From assembly GCF_003609975.1 (NCBI RefSeq), contig NZ_AP018400.1, positions 1,934,501 to 1,998,500 of the forward strand: a stretch of DNA of 64,000 bases, read 5' to 3'. Below are positions 49,910 to 60,048 of this stretch, piece after piece. The translations under genes were made by a program, and so were the position numbers. How positions within the stretch are numbered: the first letter of the stretch is position 1; each line of letters opens with the position of its first letter. Origin of the DNA: Streptococcus ruminantium. GTDB lineage: Bacteria > Bacillota > Bacilli > Lactobacillales > Streptococcaceae. The notes below the pieces were generated by a model, which was not told the origin of the DNA, did no database searches, and was given only the letters and a program-made list of their open reading frames with translations.

Positions 49910-50672
49910 GACTGCCTCCTTTGGTATTTCTCAGAAAAATTCCTGTCCCTATACCATAGGTAGCCTGATAATTCTCCACCGTTAGAGCTTGTTCTATCGG
50001 ACCAGAAGCCACCACTTGCTTGTGGAGCCAGACCAGATGATCAAAGTAAGATTCTAGGGTTGTCAAATCGTGGTGGATGACTACAGAGGTCTTACCTTCT
50101 TGTTGGAATTCCTTCAGAATATCCATAATCATCATCTCTGTCGCCTGATCAATCCCTGCTAAAGGTTCATCCATAAGATACAACTCAGCTTCCTGTGCCA
50201 AGGCACGCGCTAAAAAGACCCGCTGTCGCTGGCCGCCTGAAAGCTGATCAATCTGGCGATGGCGCAAATCCGTAATTTTCATACGCTCCAAGGCCTGTTC
50301 AACAATCAACCTATCTTCCTTGCTCGGTCTTCGCAATATCCCCTTACTGTGAGCAAAGCGCCCCATGAGAACAATCTCAAAAACAGTAGCAGGAAACTGC
50401 CAGTTAACCTGACTAGACTGAGGAATATAGGCTACTTTTTGGGCAATCAAGCTCGGTAGCTCCGTCTGCTGACCGAACAGACTAACCCTGCCAGAATCTG
50501 GTTTTTGCAAGCCCAAGATGACCTTAAATAGACTGGACTTTCCCGCACCATTTGGGCCTACGATAGCTGTACGACTACCTTTCGGGATAGCTAAATCTAC
50601 CTTTTCCAAGGCTAAGGTCTGACTGGCTGCATAAGCCAAACTGACATCTTCTAATTCTATTATCGGGAACAT
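49902..50672 (-). CDS. troB: Metal ABC transporter ATPase TroB
   Basis: A 256-residue ATPase. Walker A is GPNGAGKSS (near 39), the signature LSGGQRQRV (near 143), Walker B ELYLMDEPLAGID, and the switch His is in VVIHHDLTT. It powers the TroC/TroD permease. A 104-bp gap to troA holds a hairpin (near 50698-50721) that may reduce downstream transcription relative to the binding protein. Confidence 0.9.
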   Translation of the reverse strand: MFPIIELEDVSLAYAASQTLALEKVDLAIPKGSRTAIVGPNGAGKSSLFKVILGLQKPDSGRVSLFGQQTELPSLIAQKVAYIPQSSQVNWQFPATVFEIVLMGRFAHSKGILRRPSKEDRLIVEQALERMKITDLRHRQIDQLSGGQRQRVFLARALAQEAELYLMDEPLAGIDQATEMMIMDILKEFQQEGKTSVVIHHDLTTLESYFDHLVWLHKQVVASGPIEQALTVENYQATYGIGTGIFLRNTKGGSHV

Positions 50673-50776
50673 ATTTCCTCCTGTCTAAAAAGGGAAAGAA
50701 CTCGACCAAGACCGAGTCCTTTATTCTATAAATTCTGTTTCAAAAGTATCCAAAACAGGTCATTCAACGCACTTGA

Positions 50777-51700
50777 TTATTTCAAGTGTTCAACAATCAA
50801 TTTAATGTTGTGTTTATACATATCAATAAACGTATCCCCAGCTTCTCCTTCTGGCGCCAACGAATCAGAGAACAATTCCTTGCCTTCACCTGATACAACT
50901 TCAACTTGACCACCCTTAGCTTTTACAGCTTCTTGCAGTTTTTTCATACGCTCTGGATTCGTTGTAGATTCTGTAAAGATAGCCTTAATCTTATGTTTGA
51001 TGATAAGGTTAACCGTTTCAATCATATCGCTGTTAGCGACCTCTGAATCTGTGCTAACACCTTGAGGTGCAAAGAGGGTAAAGCCATAGCTAGAAGCAAA
51101 GTAGTTAAAGGCATCATGTGGAGTAACCAAGTAACGACGGTCTGCTGGAATCACACTCAATTCTTTTTCGATCCATTTATGCAAATCATCCAACTGGGCT
51201 AGATATTTTTCTGTGTTCTTCTTGATAAGATCTGCTTTTTTCGGAACGAGTTTTTGCAATTCCTCAGACGCTACAGCAACAGCTGACTTGTAGAGAGGAA
51301 TTGAGAACCAGAAGTGAGGGTCAACAATTTTCTCACCATCTTCATCCATCGTGTTCAAGTCTTTCTTATCAAAGTTTTTAGAAACAGCAACTCCAGACTT
51401 TTCAAGTGCTTCTACCATTTTTCCTTCAAAATGTAGGCCATGATAAAGAACCAAATTTGCCTTTTGCAATTTTGACAAATCGCTAGACTTAGCGACATAC
51501 AAGTGGGGATCTTCTCCCGCAGGAATCAGCAAATCACGCTCTACCTCATCTCCTGCTAACTGATGAACCATATCGTTAAGGAAGGAAGTAGTCACCGCTA
51601 CGCGTGGCTTACTAGATCCCTCTTGGGTTTGTGATGAACGGCAAGCTCCTAGTCCAATCAAGGACAATAGTAGAGCAAAACTAAGAAATATTTTCTTCAT
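50777..51700 (-). CDS. troA: Manganese/zinc-binding lipoprotein TroA
   Basis: A 307-residue extracellular metal-binding lipoprotein of cluster A-I. The signal peptide ends in the lipobox LGAC (Cys20). The four metal ligands appear as His in GEDPHLY (near 67), His in IVDPHFWFS (near 129), His in TPHDAFNYFASSYGF (near 194) and Glu/Asp near IFTEST. TroA of S. suis is described as a Mn(II)/Zn(II) binder. It is first in the operon, and its promoter overlaps a palindrome (51723-51736) likely bound by TroR. Confidence 0.92.
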   Translation of the reverse strand: MKKIFLSFALLLSLIGLGACRSSQTQEGSSKPRVAVTTSFLNDMVHQLAGDEVERDLLIPAGEDPHLYVAKSSDLSKLQKANLVLYHGLHFEGKMVEALEKSGVAVSKNFDKKDLNTMDEDGEKIVDPHFWFSIPLYKSAVAVASEELQKLVPKKADLIKKNTEKYLAQLDDLHKWIEKELSVIPADRRYLVTPHDAFNYFASSYGFTLFAPQGVSTDSEVANSDMIETVNLIIKHKIKAIFTESTTNPERMKKLQEAVKAKGGQVEVVSGEGKELFSDSLAPEGEAGDTFIDMYKHNIKLIVEHLK

Positions 51701-51722
51701 ATAGGTTCTCCTTCTGTATTTA

Positions 51723-51736
51723 TTAAGTATACCTAA
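51723..51736. promoter_or_regulatory. Candidate TroR operator between troA and troR
   Basis: TTAAGTATACCTAA is a near-palindrome of the DtxR/MntR operator type (TTAxGTATACxTAA) and contains the minus-strand TATACT, a possible troA -10. A second half-site, TTAGATTAA, follows at 51744-51752. The troR -10 TATAAT is at 51796-51801 on the plus strand. Confidence 0.6.
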
Positions 51737-51822
51737 CTTTATAATTAGATTAAGATAAAAAAATCAATTTGTCAACTGATTTTTTAAATTTTTGATATAA
51801 TAGCTGTAGAAAGTGAGTTCTT

Positions 51823-52503
51823 ATGACACCAAATAAAGAAGACTATCTCAAATGTATTTATGAACTTGGTCAGCTAGACCAGAAGATTACCAATAAACTA
51901 ATCGCTGAAAAGATGGCTTTTTCTGCCCCAGCCGTATCGGCAATGCTCAAAAAAATGCTGGCTGAAAACCTCATATATAAAGATGCGAAGACAGGCTACC
52001 TCCTTAGCCAGACTGCCCTTAAAATGGTGGCCAACCTCTATCGCAAACACCGCTTGATTGAGGTATTTCTAGTCAAACAACTGGGCTACTCATCAGAAGA
52101 AGTACACGAAGAAGCAGAGATTCTTGAACATACTGTTTCGGATCGCTTCATCAATCGATTGGATCTTCTGTTGGAGCAACCACAAACCTGTCCTCATGGT
52201 GGCACCATCCCTCAAGAGGGACAACCTCTGATTGAACGCTACCAAAAACGATTGTCTCAGCTAGTAGAAGCCGGAAATTACCAACTGGTCCGAATCCACG
52301 ATTTCTACCAGCTTCTCCAATACCTAGAATCACACGATTTACGGGTTGGTGATCAACTAACCGTAGCAGGATTTGACCAATTCGCTCAAACCATTACCAT
52401 CCAGTACAAGAACAAAGAACTGGCTGTGCCAATAGCTATTGCCCAGCAGTTATTTGTAGAAAAAACAAACGATTCCCACCCTGCTAATGAGAATCATCCT
52501 TGA
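51823..52503 (+). CDS. troR: DtxR-family metal-dependent repressor TroR
   Basis: A 226-residue metalloregulator. It has an N-terminal winged helix (KITNKLIAEKMAFSAPAVSAMLKKM), a dimerisation and metal-binding domain (HRLIEVFLVKQLGYSSEEVHEEAEILEHTVSD; ligands include Glu and His here), CPHGGTIP, and a C-terminal FeoA/SH3-like domain (LRVGDQLTVAGF). With bound Mn2+ it should repress the divergent troABCD operon. It is transcribed opposite to troA from a shared 122-bp region and followed by a strong terminator. Confidence 0.88.
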   Translation: MTPNKEDYLKCIYELGQLDQKITNKLIAEKMAFSAPAVSAMLKKMLAENLIYKDAKTGYLLSQTALKMVANLYRKHRLIEVFLVKQLGYSSEEVHEEAEILEHTVSDRFINRLDLLLEQPQTCPHGGTIPQEGQPLIERYQKRLSQLVEAGNYQLVRIHDFYQLLQYLESHDLRVGDQLTVAGFDQFAQTITIQYKNKELAVPIAIAQQLFVEKTNDSHPANENHP

Positions 52504-52535
52504 AGAAAGTTATCTAAATCCTAAGTAAGAATAAT

Positions 52536-52592
52536 AAAAAACGAATGAATAGTAGTGAGCTTCCCTGACTTCCTACCATCATTCGTTTTTTT
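52536..52592 (+). terminator. Terminator after troR
   Basis: AAAAAACGAATGA (52536-52548) pairs with TCATTCGTTTTTT (52579-52591). The loop is about 30 nt and has weak inner pairing. A run of T ends the right arm. Confidence 0.7.
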
Positions 52593-52646
52593 GCTATTCA
52601 ACTATATAAACCATATATTTGAGATTCTCAGTTTGCGTTTCCTGTG

Positions 52647-52725
52647 AAAAATTGCAAACATAACTTAAGTACCCTATAACTTTTAGCAGAAAAATAGAGT
52701 TTTAACGCTATATTCTGCAATTTTT
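52647..52725. repeat. Nested inverted repeats downstream of dtd
   Basis: AAAAATTGCA (52647-52656) pairs with TGCAATTTTT (52716-52725). The overlapping inner pair GCAGAA/TTCTGC (52686-52718) with ATAG/CTAT forms an alternative hairpin. It may end the relA-dtd transcript on the minus strand. Confidence 0.45.
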
Positions 52726-52791
52726 AACAGTAGATAAAAAACCATCGCAGGTCTTCACCCGCTGATACAGCAAAAATAACTCAAAACCAAA

Positions 52792-53235
52792 CTAACGATT
52801 TTTTGTGTCAAGTATGATGGTCACCGGACCATCATTCACCAGACTGACCTGCATATCTGCCCCAAAAACCCCCACTTCTACGGGAACAAAAACCGACAAA
52901 GCTTGGTTAAACTTATCATAAAAGCTACTAGCCAGATCAGGAGTAGCCGCTCCTGTAAAGGCAGGGCGATTCCCTTTTTTAGTATTCGCAAAGAGAGTAA
53001 ACTGAGAGATGGACAAAATCTTCCCATCCACCTCCTGAACAGACTTGTTCATCTTTCCTGCCTCATCAGAAAATATCCGCATATTGACAATTTTTCTCAC
53101 TGCATAGTCTATATCCTCTTGATTATCATCAGGACTGACACCAACTAAAAGCAAAAGCCCTTGGTCAATTTCCCCGTGAACAATTCCCTCGATCGTTACC
53201 GCTGCCTGCGAAACTCTTTGTAGTACAATTTTCAT
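52792..53235 (-). CDS. dtd: D-aminoacyl-tRNA deacylase
   Basis: A 147-residue enzyme that removes D-amino acids mistakenly loaded onto tRNA. It shows [15 protein letters not shown], the catalytic [20 protein letters not shown] region and the conserved [10 protein letters not shown] near the C-terminus. It begins 1 nt after the relA stop codon. The relA-dtd pairing is common in Firmicutes. Confidence 0.96.
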   Translation of the reverse strand: MKIVLQRVSQAAVTIEGIVHGEIDQGLLLLVGVSPDDNQEDIDYAVRKIVNMRIFSDEAGKMNKSVQEVDGKILSISQFTLFANTKKGNRPAFTGAATPDLASSFYDKFNQALSVFVPVEVGVFGADMQVSLVNDGPVTIILDTKNR

Positions 53236-53236
53236 C

Positions 53237-55438
53237 TTATCCGTTGGTCCTTTTCACTGAATACACTTCTGGTACTGACTTGATCTTGTCCACCAAACTA
53301 GTTAAGGTAGCAAGATTAGAAATACCGAAAGAGACATGGATAGTCGCAAACTTCATATCCTTGGTTGGCTGCGCATTGACAGAAGAAATATTCTTGCTAG
53401 CATTGGTTAGAACTTTGAGGACATCGTTGAGCAAGCCAGAGCGATTCAGACCGTAAATGTCAATATTGGCTATGTATTCCTTGGTAGAATTTTCATCTTC
53501 CCAACCAACATCGATCAGGCGAACATCATAATTCTCCTGGCTCTTGAGATTCATGCAATCCACCCGATGAACAGCAACTCCGCGTCCCTTTGTGATATAG
53601 CCGACAATCTCATCTCCAGGAACTGGATTGCAACACTTAGCAATCCGAATCAACAACCCTGATGCCCCTTCAATCACCACACCGCCCTCATGACGGATTT
53701 TTAGACTGTCTTTGTTATCGTGCTTGACTTCACCACCGTTAACCAATTCGTCTGCGACAGCCTTAGCCTTGGCACGCTCAGCCTCTCGACGCTCTTTCTC
53801 TGTCAAACGGTTCAGGACAGCCATGCCTGAAATTTCTCCAAAACCAACTGCCGCATAAAGAGACTCGTCTGTTTTATAGCCTGTCTTCTGCAACACCTCG
53901 TCCATGTGCCGACGATCCAAGTACTGATTTGGAACATAGCCATTCTCCAATAGGAGATTCTGCAACATCTCACGCCCCTTGGAAATGGACAATTCCTTAT
54001 CTTGATTTTTGAAAAACTGCTTGATTTTATTGCGAGCCTTATGCGTTTTTACCAAGTTTACCCAGTCACGGCTCGGACCAAAAGAGTTAGCCGAAGTGAT
54101 GATTTCCACCTGATCCCCTGTCTTGAGTTTCGTTGTTAGGGGCACCATACGCCCATTGACCTTAGCACCCGTTGCCTTTTCACCGACTTTTGTATGAATC
54201 TCGTAAGCAAAGTCAATTGGGATTGAATCTTTGGGCAACTCACGTACCGCCCCATCTGGTGTAAAAACGTAAATGCGCTCTGTAAAAATATCTTCCTTGA
54301 CAGAATTGACAAAAGTCTGAGCATCTCCAGCACCTTCTTGAAGCTCAATTAGATTGTTAATCCAACGGAGTTCTTTTTCTGTTGCAGCAGCCTTACCACC
54401 ACGTTTGTATGCCCAGTGAGCCGCAACTCCATACTCCGCAACCTGATGCATTTCCATGGTCCGAATCTGAAATTCAATCGGTCCTCTTGGTCCATACACT
54501 GTTGTATGAATCGATTGATAACCGTTGGCTTTTTGGTTAGCGATATAATCCTTAAAACGTCCCGGCATCGGCCGCCAAAGTTCATGAATATATCCCAGCA
54601 TAGCATAGACATCGCTCGGAGTAGCCATGATACACCGAATGGCAATCAAATCATAGAGCTGGTCAAACCTTTTTTTCTTGTCATACATCTTGCGATAGAT
54701 GGAATAGATATGTTTGGGACGACCATAAATTTGTCCGTGGAGATGGCGATCTTCTGTATACTTTCTCAATTTATCAACAACTTCACTGACCAGCTCTTCT
54801 CGTTCTCGGCGCTTCTCCCTCATCATGCGGGTAATTTTATAAAATTCGACTTCATTGAGGTAGCGAAAAGCCATATCTTCCAGCTCCCACTTGATAGAGG
54901 AAATCCCCAAACGGTGGGCAAGAGGAGCATATATTTCCATTGTTTCACGTGAAATCCGCTCCCGTTTATCCGGTCGCAAGTGCTTGAGCGTACGCATATT
55001 GTGGAGACGGTCTGCCAACTTAACCAAAATAACCCGCATATCTTGAGACATGGCAATCAACATATTGCGGTGGTTCTCTGCTAGTTGCTCTTCGTGTGAC
55101 TTGTATTCAACCTTACCCAACTTAGTGACTCCGCCGACAATATGACGAACTTCAGGACCAAATTCGTCCTCCATTTCTCCTAGAGTAATATCCGTGTCTT
55201 CAACAACATCGTGTAAAAAACCACAGGCTACAGTAACTGCGTCCAGCTTGAGTCCGGCCAAGATTCCGGCCACTTGAATGGGATGAACAATGTATGGCTC
55301 ACCTGATTTACGAAATTGATTCTTATGAGCTTCTGTAGCAAAATCCAAAGCTTTTTTAACAAAAGTAACATCTTCTGCTGGCAGATAGGTTGCTGTCAAG
55401 GCAACCACTTCCTCACCAGTATAGGTAATTTCTTTCAT
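53237..55438 (-). CDS. relA: Bifunctional (p)ppGpp synthetase/hydrolase
   Basis: A 733-residue Rel enzyme that makes and degrades the stringent-response alarmone. In order: the HD hydrolase domain (HPIQVAGIL and [10 protein letters not shown], near 52-80), the synthetase domain ([22 protein letters not shown] and [15 protein letters not shown], near 240-320), a TGS domain ([20 protein letters not shown]), a zinc-finger-like [13 protein letters not shown] region and a C-terminal ACT domain. All active-site motifs look intact, so both activities are expected. GGAAGAG precedes the ATG. Confidence 0.97.
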   Translation of the reverse strand: MKEITYTGEEVVALTATYLPAEDVTFVKKALDFATEAHKNQFRKSGEPYIVHPIQVAGILAGLKLDAVTVACGFLHDVVEDTDITLGEMEDEFGPEVRHIVGGVTKLGKVEYKSHEEQLAENHRNMLIAMSQDMRVILVKLADRLHNMRTLKHLRPDKRERISRETMEIYAPLAHRLGISSIKWELEDMAFRYLNEVEFYKITRMMREKRREREELVSEVVDKLRKYTEDRHLHGQIYGRPKHIYSIYRKMYDKKKRFDQLYDLIAIRCIMATPSDVYAMLGYIHELWRPMPGRFKDYIANQKANGYQSIHTTVYGPRGPIEFQIRTMEMHQVAEYGVAAHWAYKRGGKAAATEKELRWINNLIELQEGAGDAQTFVNSVKEDIFTERIYVFTPDGAVRELPKDSIPIDFAYEIHTKVGEKATGAKVNGRMVPLTTKLKTGDQVEIITSANSFGPSRDWVNLVKTHKARNKIKQFFKNQDKELSISKGREMLQNLLLENGYVPNQYLDRRHMDEVLQKTGYKTDESLYAAVGFGEISGMAVLNRLTEKERREAERAKAKAVADELVNGGEVKHDNKDSLKIRHEGGVVIEGASGLLIRIAKCCNPVPGDEIVGYITKGRGVAVHRVDCMNLKSQENYDVRLIDVGWEDENSTKEYIANIDIYGLNRSGLLNDVLKVLTNASKNISSVNAQPTKDMKFATIHVSFGISNLATLTSLVDKIKSVPEVYSVKRTNG

Positions 55439-55630
55439 TCCGTACTCTTCCTAATTTTCTGTTTCCTATTATTCTACCATTTTCACATAAAAAGAAAAAG
55501 GAATCAAGCTGAATCCCCCTAGCACCTTAAAAACAATACATTTTGGTCTTATTTTTTAGATAATGTTCACTTTTCCATGTTTTTTCTTGAAATTTTCGTA
55601 TTTTTTTCATAACAACGTTCAGATATATCC

Positions 55631-55659
55631 TTGAATTTTCCCCAGCTTCACTGTATAAT
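55631..55659 (+). promoter_or_regulatory. sntA promoter
   Basis: -35 TTGAAT (55631-55636), a 17-bp spacer and -10 TATAAT (55654-55659). GGAGG lies 6 nt before the ATG at 55703. Confidence 0.8.
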
Positions 55660-55702
55660 AATTGATGGAAGATTATTATAAAAAGAAAAATGGAGGATTC
55701 TT

Positions 55703-58138
55703 ATGAATTTTCGGTTTAGTAAATGTGCCATTGCACTTGCCTTGGCATTTTTTTCAGCTAGTAGCTCACATGTCGTTCAAGCAGAAGGTGTCACCGACAC
55801 AAATCCCACCCCTTCAACCGCGGCCAATCTCCCCACCTCAGACAAGGCAGAAGAAGTAGCAACCGTAACCAGCGACAACCTTGCCCTTTCTGCCAGTACA
55901 ACAGAGTCTCCAGTTCCTTCAAAGATTGAGGAAAGCAACGCCAAGATTGAGACCGAACGCCAGTCCGCCCCAGAGGCTAAAGCTACTACTCCTACAACCA
56001 CCGAAGCAAACCAGCCTGTAGAAGGACAGTCTGTTGACGTTCGCATCCTCTCAACCACAGACCTCCATACTAACTTAGTCAACTACGATTATTATCAAGA
56101 TAAGCCTGTAGAAACACTTGGTTTGGCAAAGACAGCTGTCTTGATTGAGAAAGCTAAAAAAGAAAATCCAAACGTTGTCTTACTAGATAACGGTGATACT
56201 ATCCAAGGGACGCCTCTCGGTAACTACAAATCTCTTGTCGATCCAATAAAAGATGGTGAACAACATCCTATGTATGCCGCACTGGAAGCTCTCGGCTTTG
56301 ATGCTGGCACACTTGGAAATCATGAATTTAACTATGGCCTGCCCTATCTGGAAAAAGTTATCCAAACAGCAAATATGCCACTTGTCAATGCCAATGTCCT
56401 TGACCCAACAACCAAAAACTTTCTTTATCAACCTTATGCCATTCTGAAAAAGACCTTCACAGATACAGATGGAAAAGCTGTAACACTCAATGTCGGCATT
56501 ACAGGAATCGTTCCACCTCAAATCCTCAACTGGGATAAGGCCCATCTAGAAGGTAAGGTCATCGTCCGTGATGCTGTAGAAGCCGTCCGCGACATCATCC
56601 CAACCATGCGTGAAAAAGGTGCCGACATTGTTCTTGTCCTCTCTCATTCTGGCATTGGTGATGATAAACATGAAGTAGGTGAAGAAAACGTAGGCTACCA
56701 AATCGCCAGCCTAGCGGATGTTGATGCAGTCATTACAGGGCATTCACATGCAGAATTCCCCGGAACTTCTGAAAAACCTAGTTTCTATGCAAAATACACC
56801 GGTGTGGATGACCTTAATGGTAAAATTAACGGAACACCTGTTACCATGGCTGGTAAATACGGAGACCACCTTGGAGTCATTGATCTCAGCTTGACCTTCA
56901 AAGATGGCAAATGGACAACCACTTCCAGCAAGGCTTCCATCCGTAAGATTGATACAACATCACCAGTAGCCGATAGCCGCGTTGTTGATATAGCCAAAGA
57001 AGCACATGGCGAGACGGTCAAATATGTTCGTCAACAAGTTGGTGAAACAACCGCTCCAATCAACAGTTTCTTCTCTCTTGTTCAAGATGATCCGTCTGTT
57101 CAGATTGTAAACAATGCACAAATCTGGTATGCTAAGCAGCAACTAGCAGGTACACCTGAAGCCAGTCTTCCAATTCTCTCTGCCGCAGCACCATTTAAGG
57201 CTGGAACCCGTGGAGATGCCTCAGCCTACACAGACATTCCTGCTGGACCAATCGCCATCAAAAACGTTGCTGACCTCTATCTTTATGACAATGTAGTCGC
57301 TATTTTGAAAATCAATGGCGCCCAACTGAAGGAATGGCTAGAAATGTCAGCTGGACAATTCAACCAAATTGATCCAACCTCAACCAATCCACAAAATCTG
57401 GTCAATCCAGACTTCCGCACCTACAATTTTGATGTCATTGATGGAGTGACCTATCAGTATGATATTACTCAACCAAACAAATATGACCGCAACGGTAAAA
57501 TGATTAACGAACAAGCCAGCCGGGTTCGCAACCTACAATTCAACGGGCAACCCGTTACAGCAGACCAAGAATTTATCGTTGTTACAAACAACTATCGTGC
57601 AAACGGAACGTTCCCTGGTGTCCGTGAAGCCTCGCTCAACCGCCTCCTTAATTTGGAAAATCGCCAAGCCATCATCAACTATATCATATCAGAAAAGACA
57701 ATTAACCCTACAGCAGATAAGAATTGGACCTTTACCAACAACATTAAGGGATTGGATTTGCGCTTCTTAACAGCCGAACGAGCAAAAAACTTGCTAGCAA
57801 ACCAAGAAAATATCATCTACCTACAGACTTCTGCAACGAATGACAGGTTCGGAGAATTTAGATTCGTTTATACTGAGCCTAAGGTAGCTATTCTGGATAG
57901 CAAACAAGCCGACCAAAACGAGCGAGGTCAGGATATTATTCTTGATTCTGGTTTGCGTATCACCCTCCCAGTAGAAAAACCTTCTGCACCTACCCCAAAA
58001 CACACGCCTACAACAGCAGGCTCACAGACAAGCGCTCAATCTCTCCCTACAACTGGCGAAGCAGTTTCTCTGCTCAGCTTCCTAGGTTTCACCTTAATTG
58101 GATTTGTTAGCGCCTGGAATAAGAAAAAAGAAAAGTAA
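55703..58138 (+). CDS. sntA: Surface-anchored 2',3'-cyclic-nucleotide phosphodiesterase/3'-nucleotidase
   Basis: An 811-residue LPXTG nucleotidase of the CpdB type. A signal peptide (to about VVQAEG) and a Thr/Pro-rich linker precede the metallophosphatase domain with RILSTTDLHTN, LLDNGDTIQGTPLG, GNHEFNYG and ITGHSHAEFPG (metal and catalytic residues). A nucleotide-binding C-terminal domain follows (about 440-730, VTNNYRANG and FDVIDGVTYQYDIT). LPTTGE, a membrane span and KKKEK allow sortase anchoring. It matches SntA of S. suis (CdnP/CpdB-like), reported to act on cyclic nucleotides including c-di-AMP and to bind heme and C1q. TTDLH and the substrate-domain pattern favour this over the adenosine-producing 5'-nucleotidase. 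Confidence 0.9.
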   Translation: MNFRFSKCAIALALAFFSASSSHVVQAEGVTDTNPTPSTAANLPTSDKAEEVATVTSDNLALSASTTESPVPSKIEESNAKIETERQSAPEAKATTPTTTEANQPVEGQSVDVRILSTTDLHTNLVNYDYYQDKPVETLGLAKTAVLIEKAKKENPNVVLLDNGDTIQGTPLGNYKSLVDPIKDGEQHPMYAALEALGFDAGTLGNHEFNYGLPYLEKVIQTANMPLVNANVLDPTTKNFLYQPYAILKKTFTDTDGKAVTLNVGITGIVPPQILNWDKAHLEGKVIVRDAVEAVRDIIPTMREKGADIVLVLSHSGIGDDKHEVGEENVGYQIASLADVDAVITGHSHAEFPGTSEKPSFYAKYTGVDDLNGKINGTPVTMAGKYGDHLGVIDLSLTFKDGKWTTTSSKASIRKIDTTSPVADSRVVDIAKEAHGETVKYVRQQVGETTAPINSFFSLVQDDPSVQIVNNAQIWYAKQQLAGTPEASLPILSAAAPFKAGTRGDASAYTDIPAGPIAIKNVADLYLYDNVVAILKINGAQLKEWLEMSAGQFNQIDPTSTNPQNLVNPDFRTYNFDVIDGVTYQYDITQPNKYDRNGKMINEQASRVRNLQFNGQPVTADQEFIVVTNNYRANGTFPGVREASLNRLLNLENRQAIINYIISEKTINPTADKNWTFTNNIKGLDLRFLTAERAKNLLANQENIIYLQTSATNDRFGEFRFVYTEPKVAILDSKQADQNERGQDIILDSGLRITLPVEKPSAPTPKHTPTTAGSQTSAQSLPTTGEAVSLLSFLGFTLIGFVSAWNKKKEK

Positions 58139-58145
58139 TCATCGC

Positions 58146-58174
58146 AAGAGTTTAGGATTTCCTAAGCTCTTTTT
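58146..58174 (+). terminator. Terminator after sntA
   Basis: AAGAGTTTAGG/CCTAAGCTCTT (one mismatch) with loop ATTT is followed by TTTTTC, 8 bp after the stop codon. Confidence 0.85.
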
Positions 58175-58342
58175 CGGTACCTTTCTACGTCAAATATATA
58201 GCTAGTAGCAAGTGCTAAGTAATTTTAGCAAAAACAGCCGGAATATTCTATTCCAAGCTGTCAAAATAATATGCTCTCCAGTCAGAAAATTTGCGGAGGA
58301 AACGAACCATCACCAAGATCTCCTAAAGTAAGATTTGGCTTC

Positions 58343-59092
58343 TTACTTCAGTAATTCCGTAGCATAACTAATCGCACTCAATGCGTACAAAGGAGCCGTT
58401 TCCGCTCGTAAAATACGTGGTCCCAACCCCGTCTTGATTGCTCCAGCCGCTTCAAACATAGCCACCTCATCCGGTGACACACCCCCTTCAGGTCCAACAA
58501 TCACCAAGACTGACTGTCCCATTTGTAGATCAGACAAAATGTTGACGAGGTTGACGTGTTCCCCTTCTTTTGCGGCCTCTTCATATGCCAAAATAATTCG
58601 GTCAAAACCTGCTAACTGTGCTAGAAAATCCGCTTTTTTCTCAAAAAGCCTAATCGTAGGAATACAATTTCTTTTACTTTGTTCAGCTGCTCCTTGAACG
58701 ATTTTTTCAAGTTTTGCTACCTTTTTAACCAGTTTTTTACCATCCCATTTGACAACAGACCAATCAGCAGGAAAAGCCCAGAAAGCTGCCATACCGAGTT
58801 CTGTAGCTTTTTGGGCAACAAATTCCAACTTGTCTCCCTTGGGAAACCCCATTGCAATCGTAACAGAAACCGGCAATTCAACGTTATCCGCTAATTCTTG
58901 GATGAGTTCGATGGATTGACTTTGGCTGTCCACCACACGCGCTAATCGTTTGATACCATCATCAAAGACGAGAATGACCTCATCACCAGCCTGCAAGCGC
59001 ATGACAGAAAACATATGCTTGGCAGTATCCCTATCCGCGATTGTGACGATTCCTTCTTGCGGTGCTCTGCCATTGACAAAATACTGCTGCAT
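58343..59092 (-). CDS. rsmE: 16S rRNA m3U1498 methyltransferase
   Basis: A 249-residue SPOUT-class methyltransferase that methylates U1498 of 16S rRNA. An N-terminal PUA-like domain (HMFSVMRLQAGDEVILVFDDG) is followed by the knotted SAM-binding domain with LEFVAQKATELG, EQSKRNCIPTI, VIVGPEGGVSPDE and LGPRILRAETAPLYALSAI. It begins 1 nt after the prmA stop, the usual prmA-rsmE pair. Confidence 0.96.
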   Translation of the reverse strand: MQQYFVNGRAPQEGIVTIADRDTAKHMFSVMRLQAGDEVILVFDDGIKRLARVVDSQSQSIELIQELADNVELPVSVTIAMGFPKGDKLEFVAQKATELGMAAFWAFPADWSVVKWDGKKLVKKVAKLEKIVQGAAEQSKRNCIPTIRLFEKKADFLAQLAGFDRIILAYEEAAKEGEHVNLVNILSDLQMGQSVLVIVGPEGGVSPDEVAMFEAAGAIKTGLGPRILRAETAPLYALSAISYATELLK

Positions 59093-59093
59093 C

Positions 59094-60047
59094 TTAGCCT
59101 CCTATCACGCCGGATCGGTCGGTCGTTTTCTTGAAGATACAGCAATTCCATTCACCCTGAATCATGTGAGTCTCAAGGAAAAATCCTGCCGCCTCCGCAG
59201 CAGTCCGTACCATGTCCCACTTATCAGCAATGATCCCGCTCATAATCAAGTAGCCCTCGTCCTTGACTAGACGATAAGCATCTTCCGTCAGATGAACGAG
59301 GATATCAGCTAGAATATTGGCAACAATGACCTCTGCCTCAATCTCAATACCACGCAAAAGGTCACCTGCTGCCACATGGATATTGCTTGTATGGACATTC
59401 AGGTCAATATTTTCCTGTGCTACACGCACCGCTACCTCATCTAGATCGTAAGCATAAATTTCCTTAGCACCCAACAGTGAACTTGCAATGGAGAGAACAC
59501 CTGACCCTGTACCCACGTCAATCACCGTTTCACCACCACGGAGCACCTGCTCCAGAGCAAAGAGGCTCATCTTGGTTGTCGGGTGGGTTCCTGTACCAAA
59601 GGCCATACCCGGATCCAGACGGATTACCTTCTCACCAGATGTCGGCTCATAGTCTGTCCATGATGGCACAATGGTCAAGTCATGGGTGATACGAGCAGGC
59701 TCATAGTATTTCTTCCAGTTGTCTGCCCAGTTTTCCTCAGCCAGTTCCTGATTTTCTAGCCTTATCTCCCCTGTTTCCAAGCCAAAACCTGTCAACTGGG
59801 TCAAACGATTCTCTAAGTCTTTCTTTACCTCCTCAATATCCAAGGTATCAGGATAGTAGGCTGTGATGGCAATCATATCTGATTGCTCCACTTCAGGATA
59901 GAGTTCTCCAAAACGATCTTCCTGCCCCACATAGTCAGCCGAGTCGCTAATGGCCACCCCCTGACTGCCCGTTTCAATCATAAGGTTTGAAACAGCCTCT
60001 TCTGCATCACGATGAACGTGAACTGTTAATTCTTGCCAGTTGTTCAC
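59094..60047 (-). CDS. prmA: Ribosomal protein L11 methyltransferase
   Basis: A 317-residue SAM-dependent enzyme that methylates ribosomal protein L11. An N-terminal recognition domain is followed by the Rossmann methyltransferase domain: [16 protein letters not shown] (near 165), [14 protein letters not shown] (motif I, near 190), [10 protein letters not shown] and [12 protein letters not shown] (NILA motif). The length is normal. It starts 1 nt after the GIY-YIG gene stop, so it may be in the same operon. Confidence 0.96.
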   Translation of the reverse strand: MNNWQELTVHVHRDAEEAVSNLMIETGSQGVAISDSADYVGQEDRFGELYPEVEQSDMIAITAYYPDTLDIEEVKKDLENRLTQLTGFGLETGEIRLENQELAEENWADNWKKYYEPARITHDLTIVPSWTDYEPTSGEKVIRLDPGMAFGTGTHPTTKMSLFALEQVLRGGETVIDVGTGSGVLSIASSLLGAKEIYAYDLDEVAVRVAQENIDLNVHTSNIHVAAGDLLRGIEIEAEVIVANILADILVHLTEDAYRLVKDEGYLIMSGIIADKWDMVRTAAEAAGFFLETHMIQGEWNCCIFKKTTDRSGVIGG

Positions 60048-60048
60048 T

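Noticed and set aside
50698..50721. Full terminator between troA and troB
   Set aside because: The hairpin is short (5-6 bp) with no clear U-tract, so at most an attenuator; troB needs read-through.
55703..58138. Secreted nuclease SsnA or adenosine-producing 5'-nucleotidase
   Set aside because: The metallophosphatase motifs (STTDLHTN, GNHEFNYG) and C-terminal domain fit the CpdB/SntA group better than either alternative.
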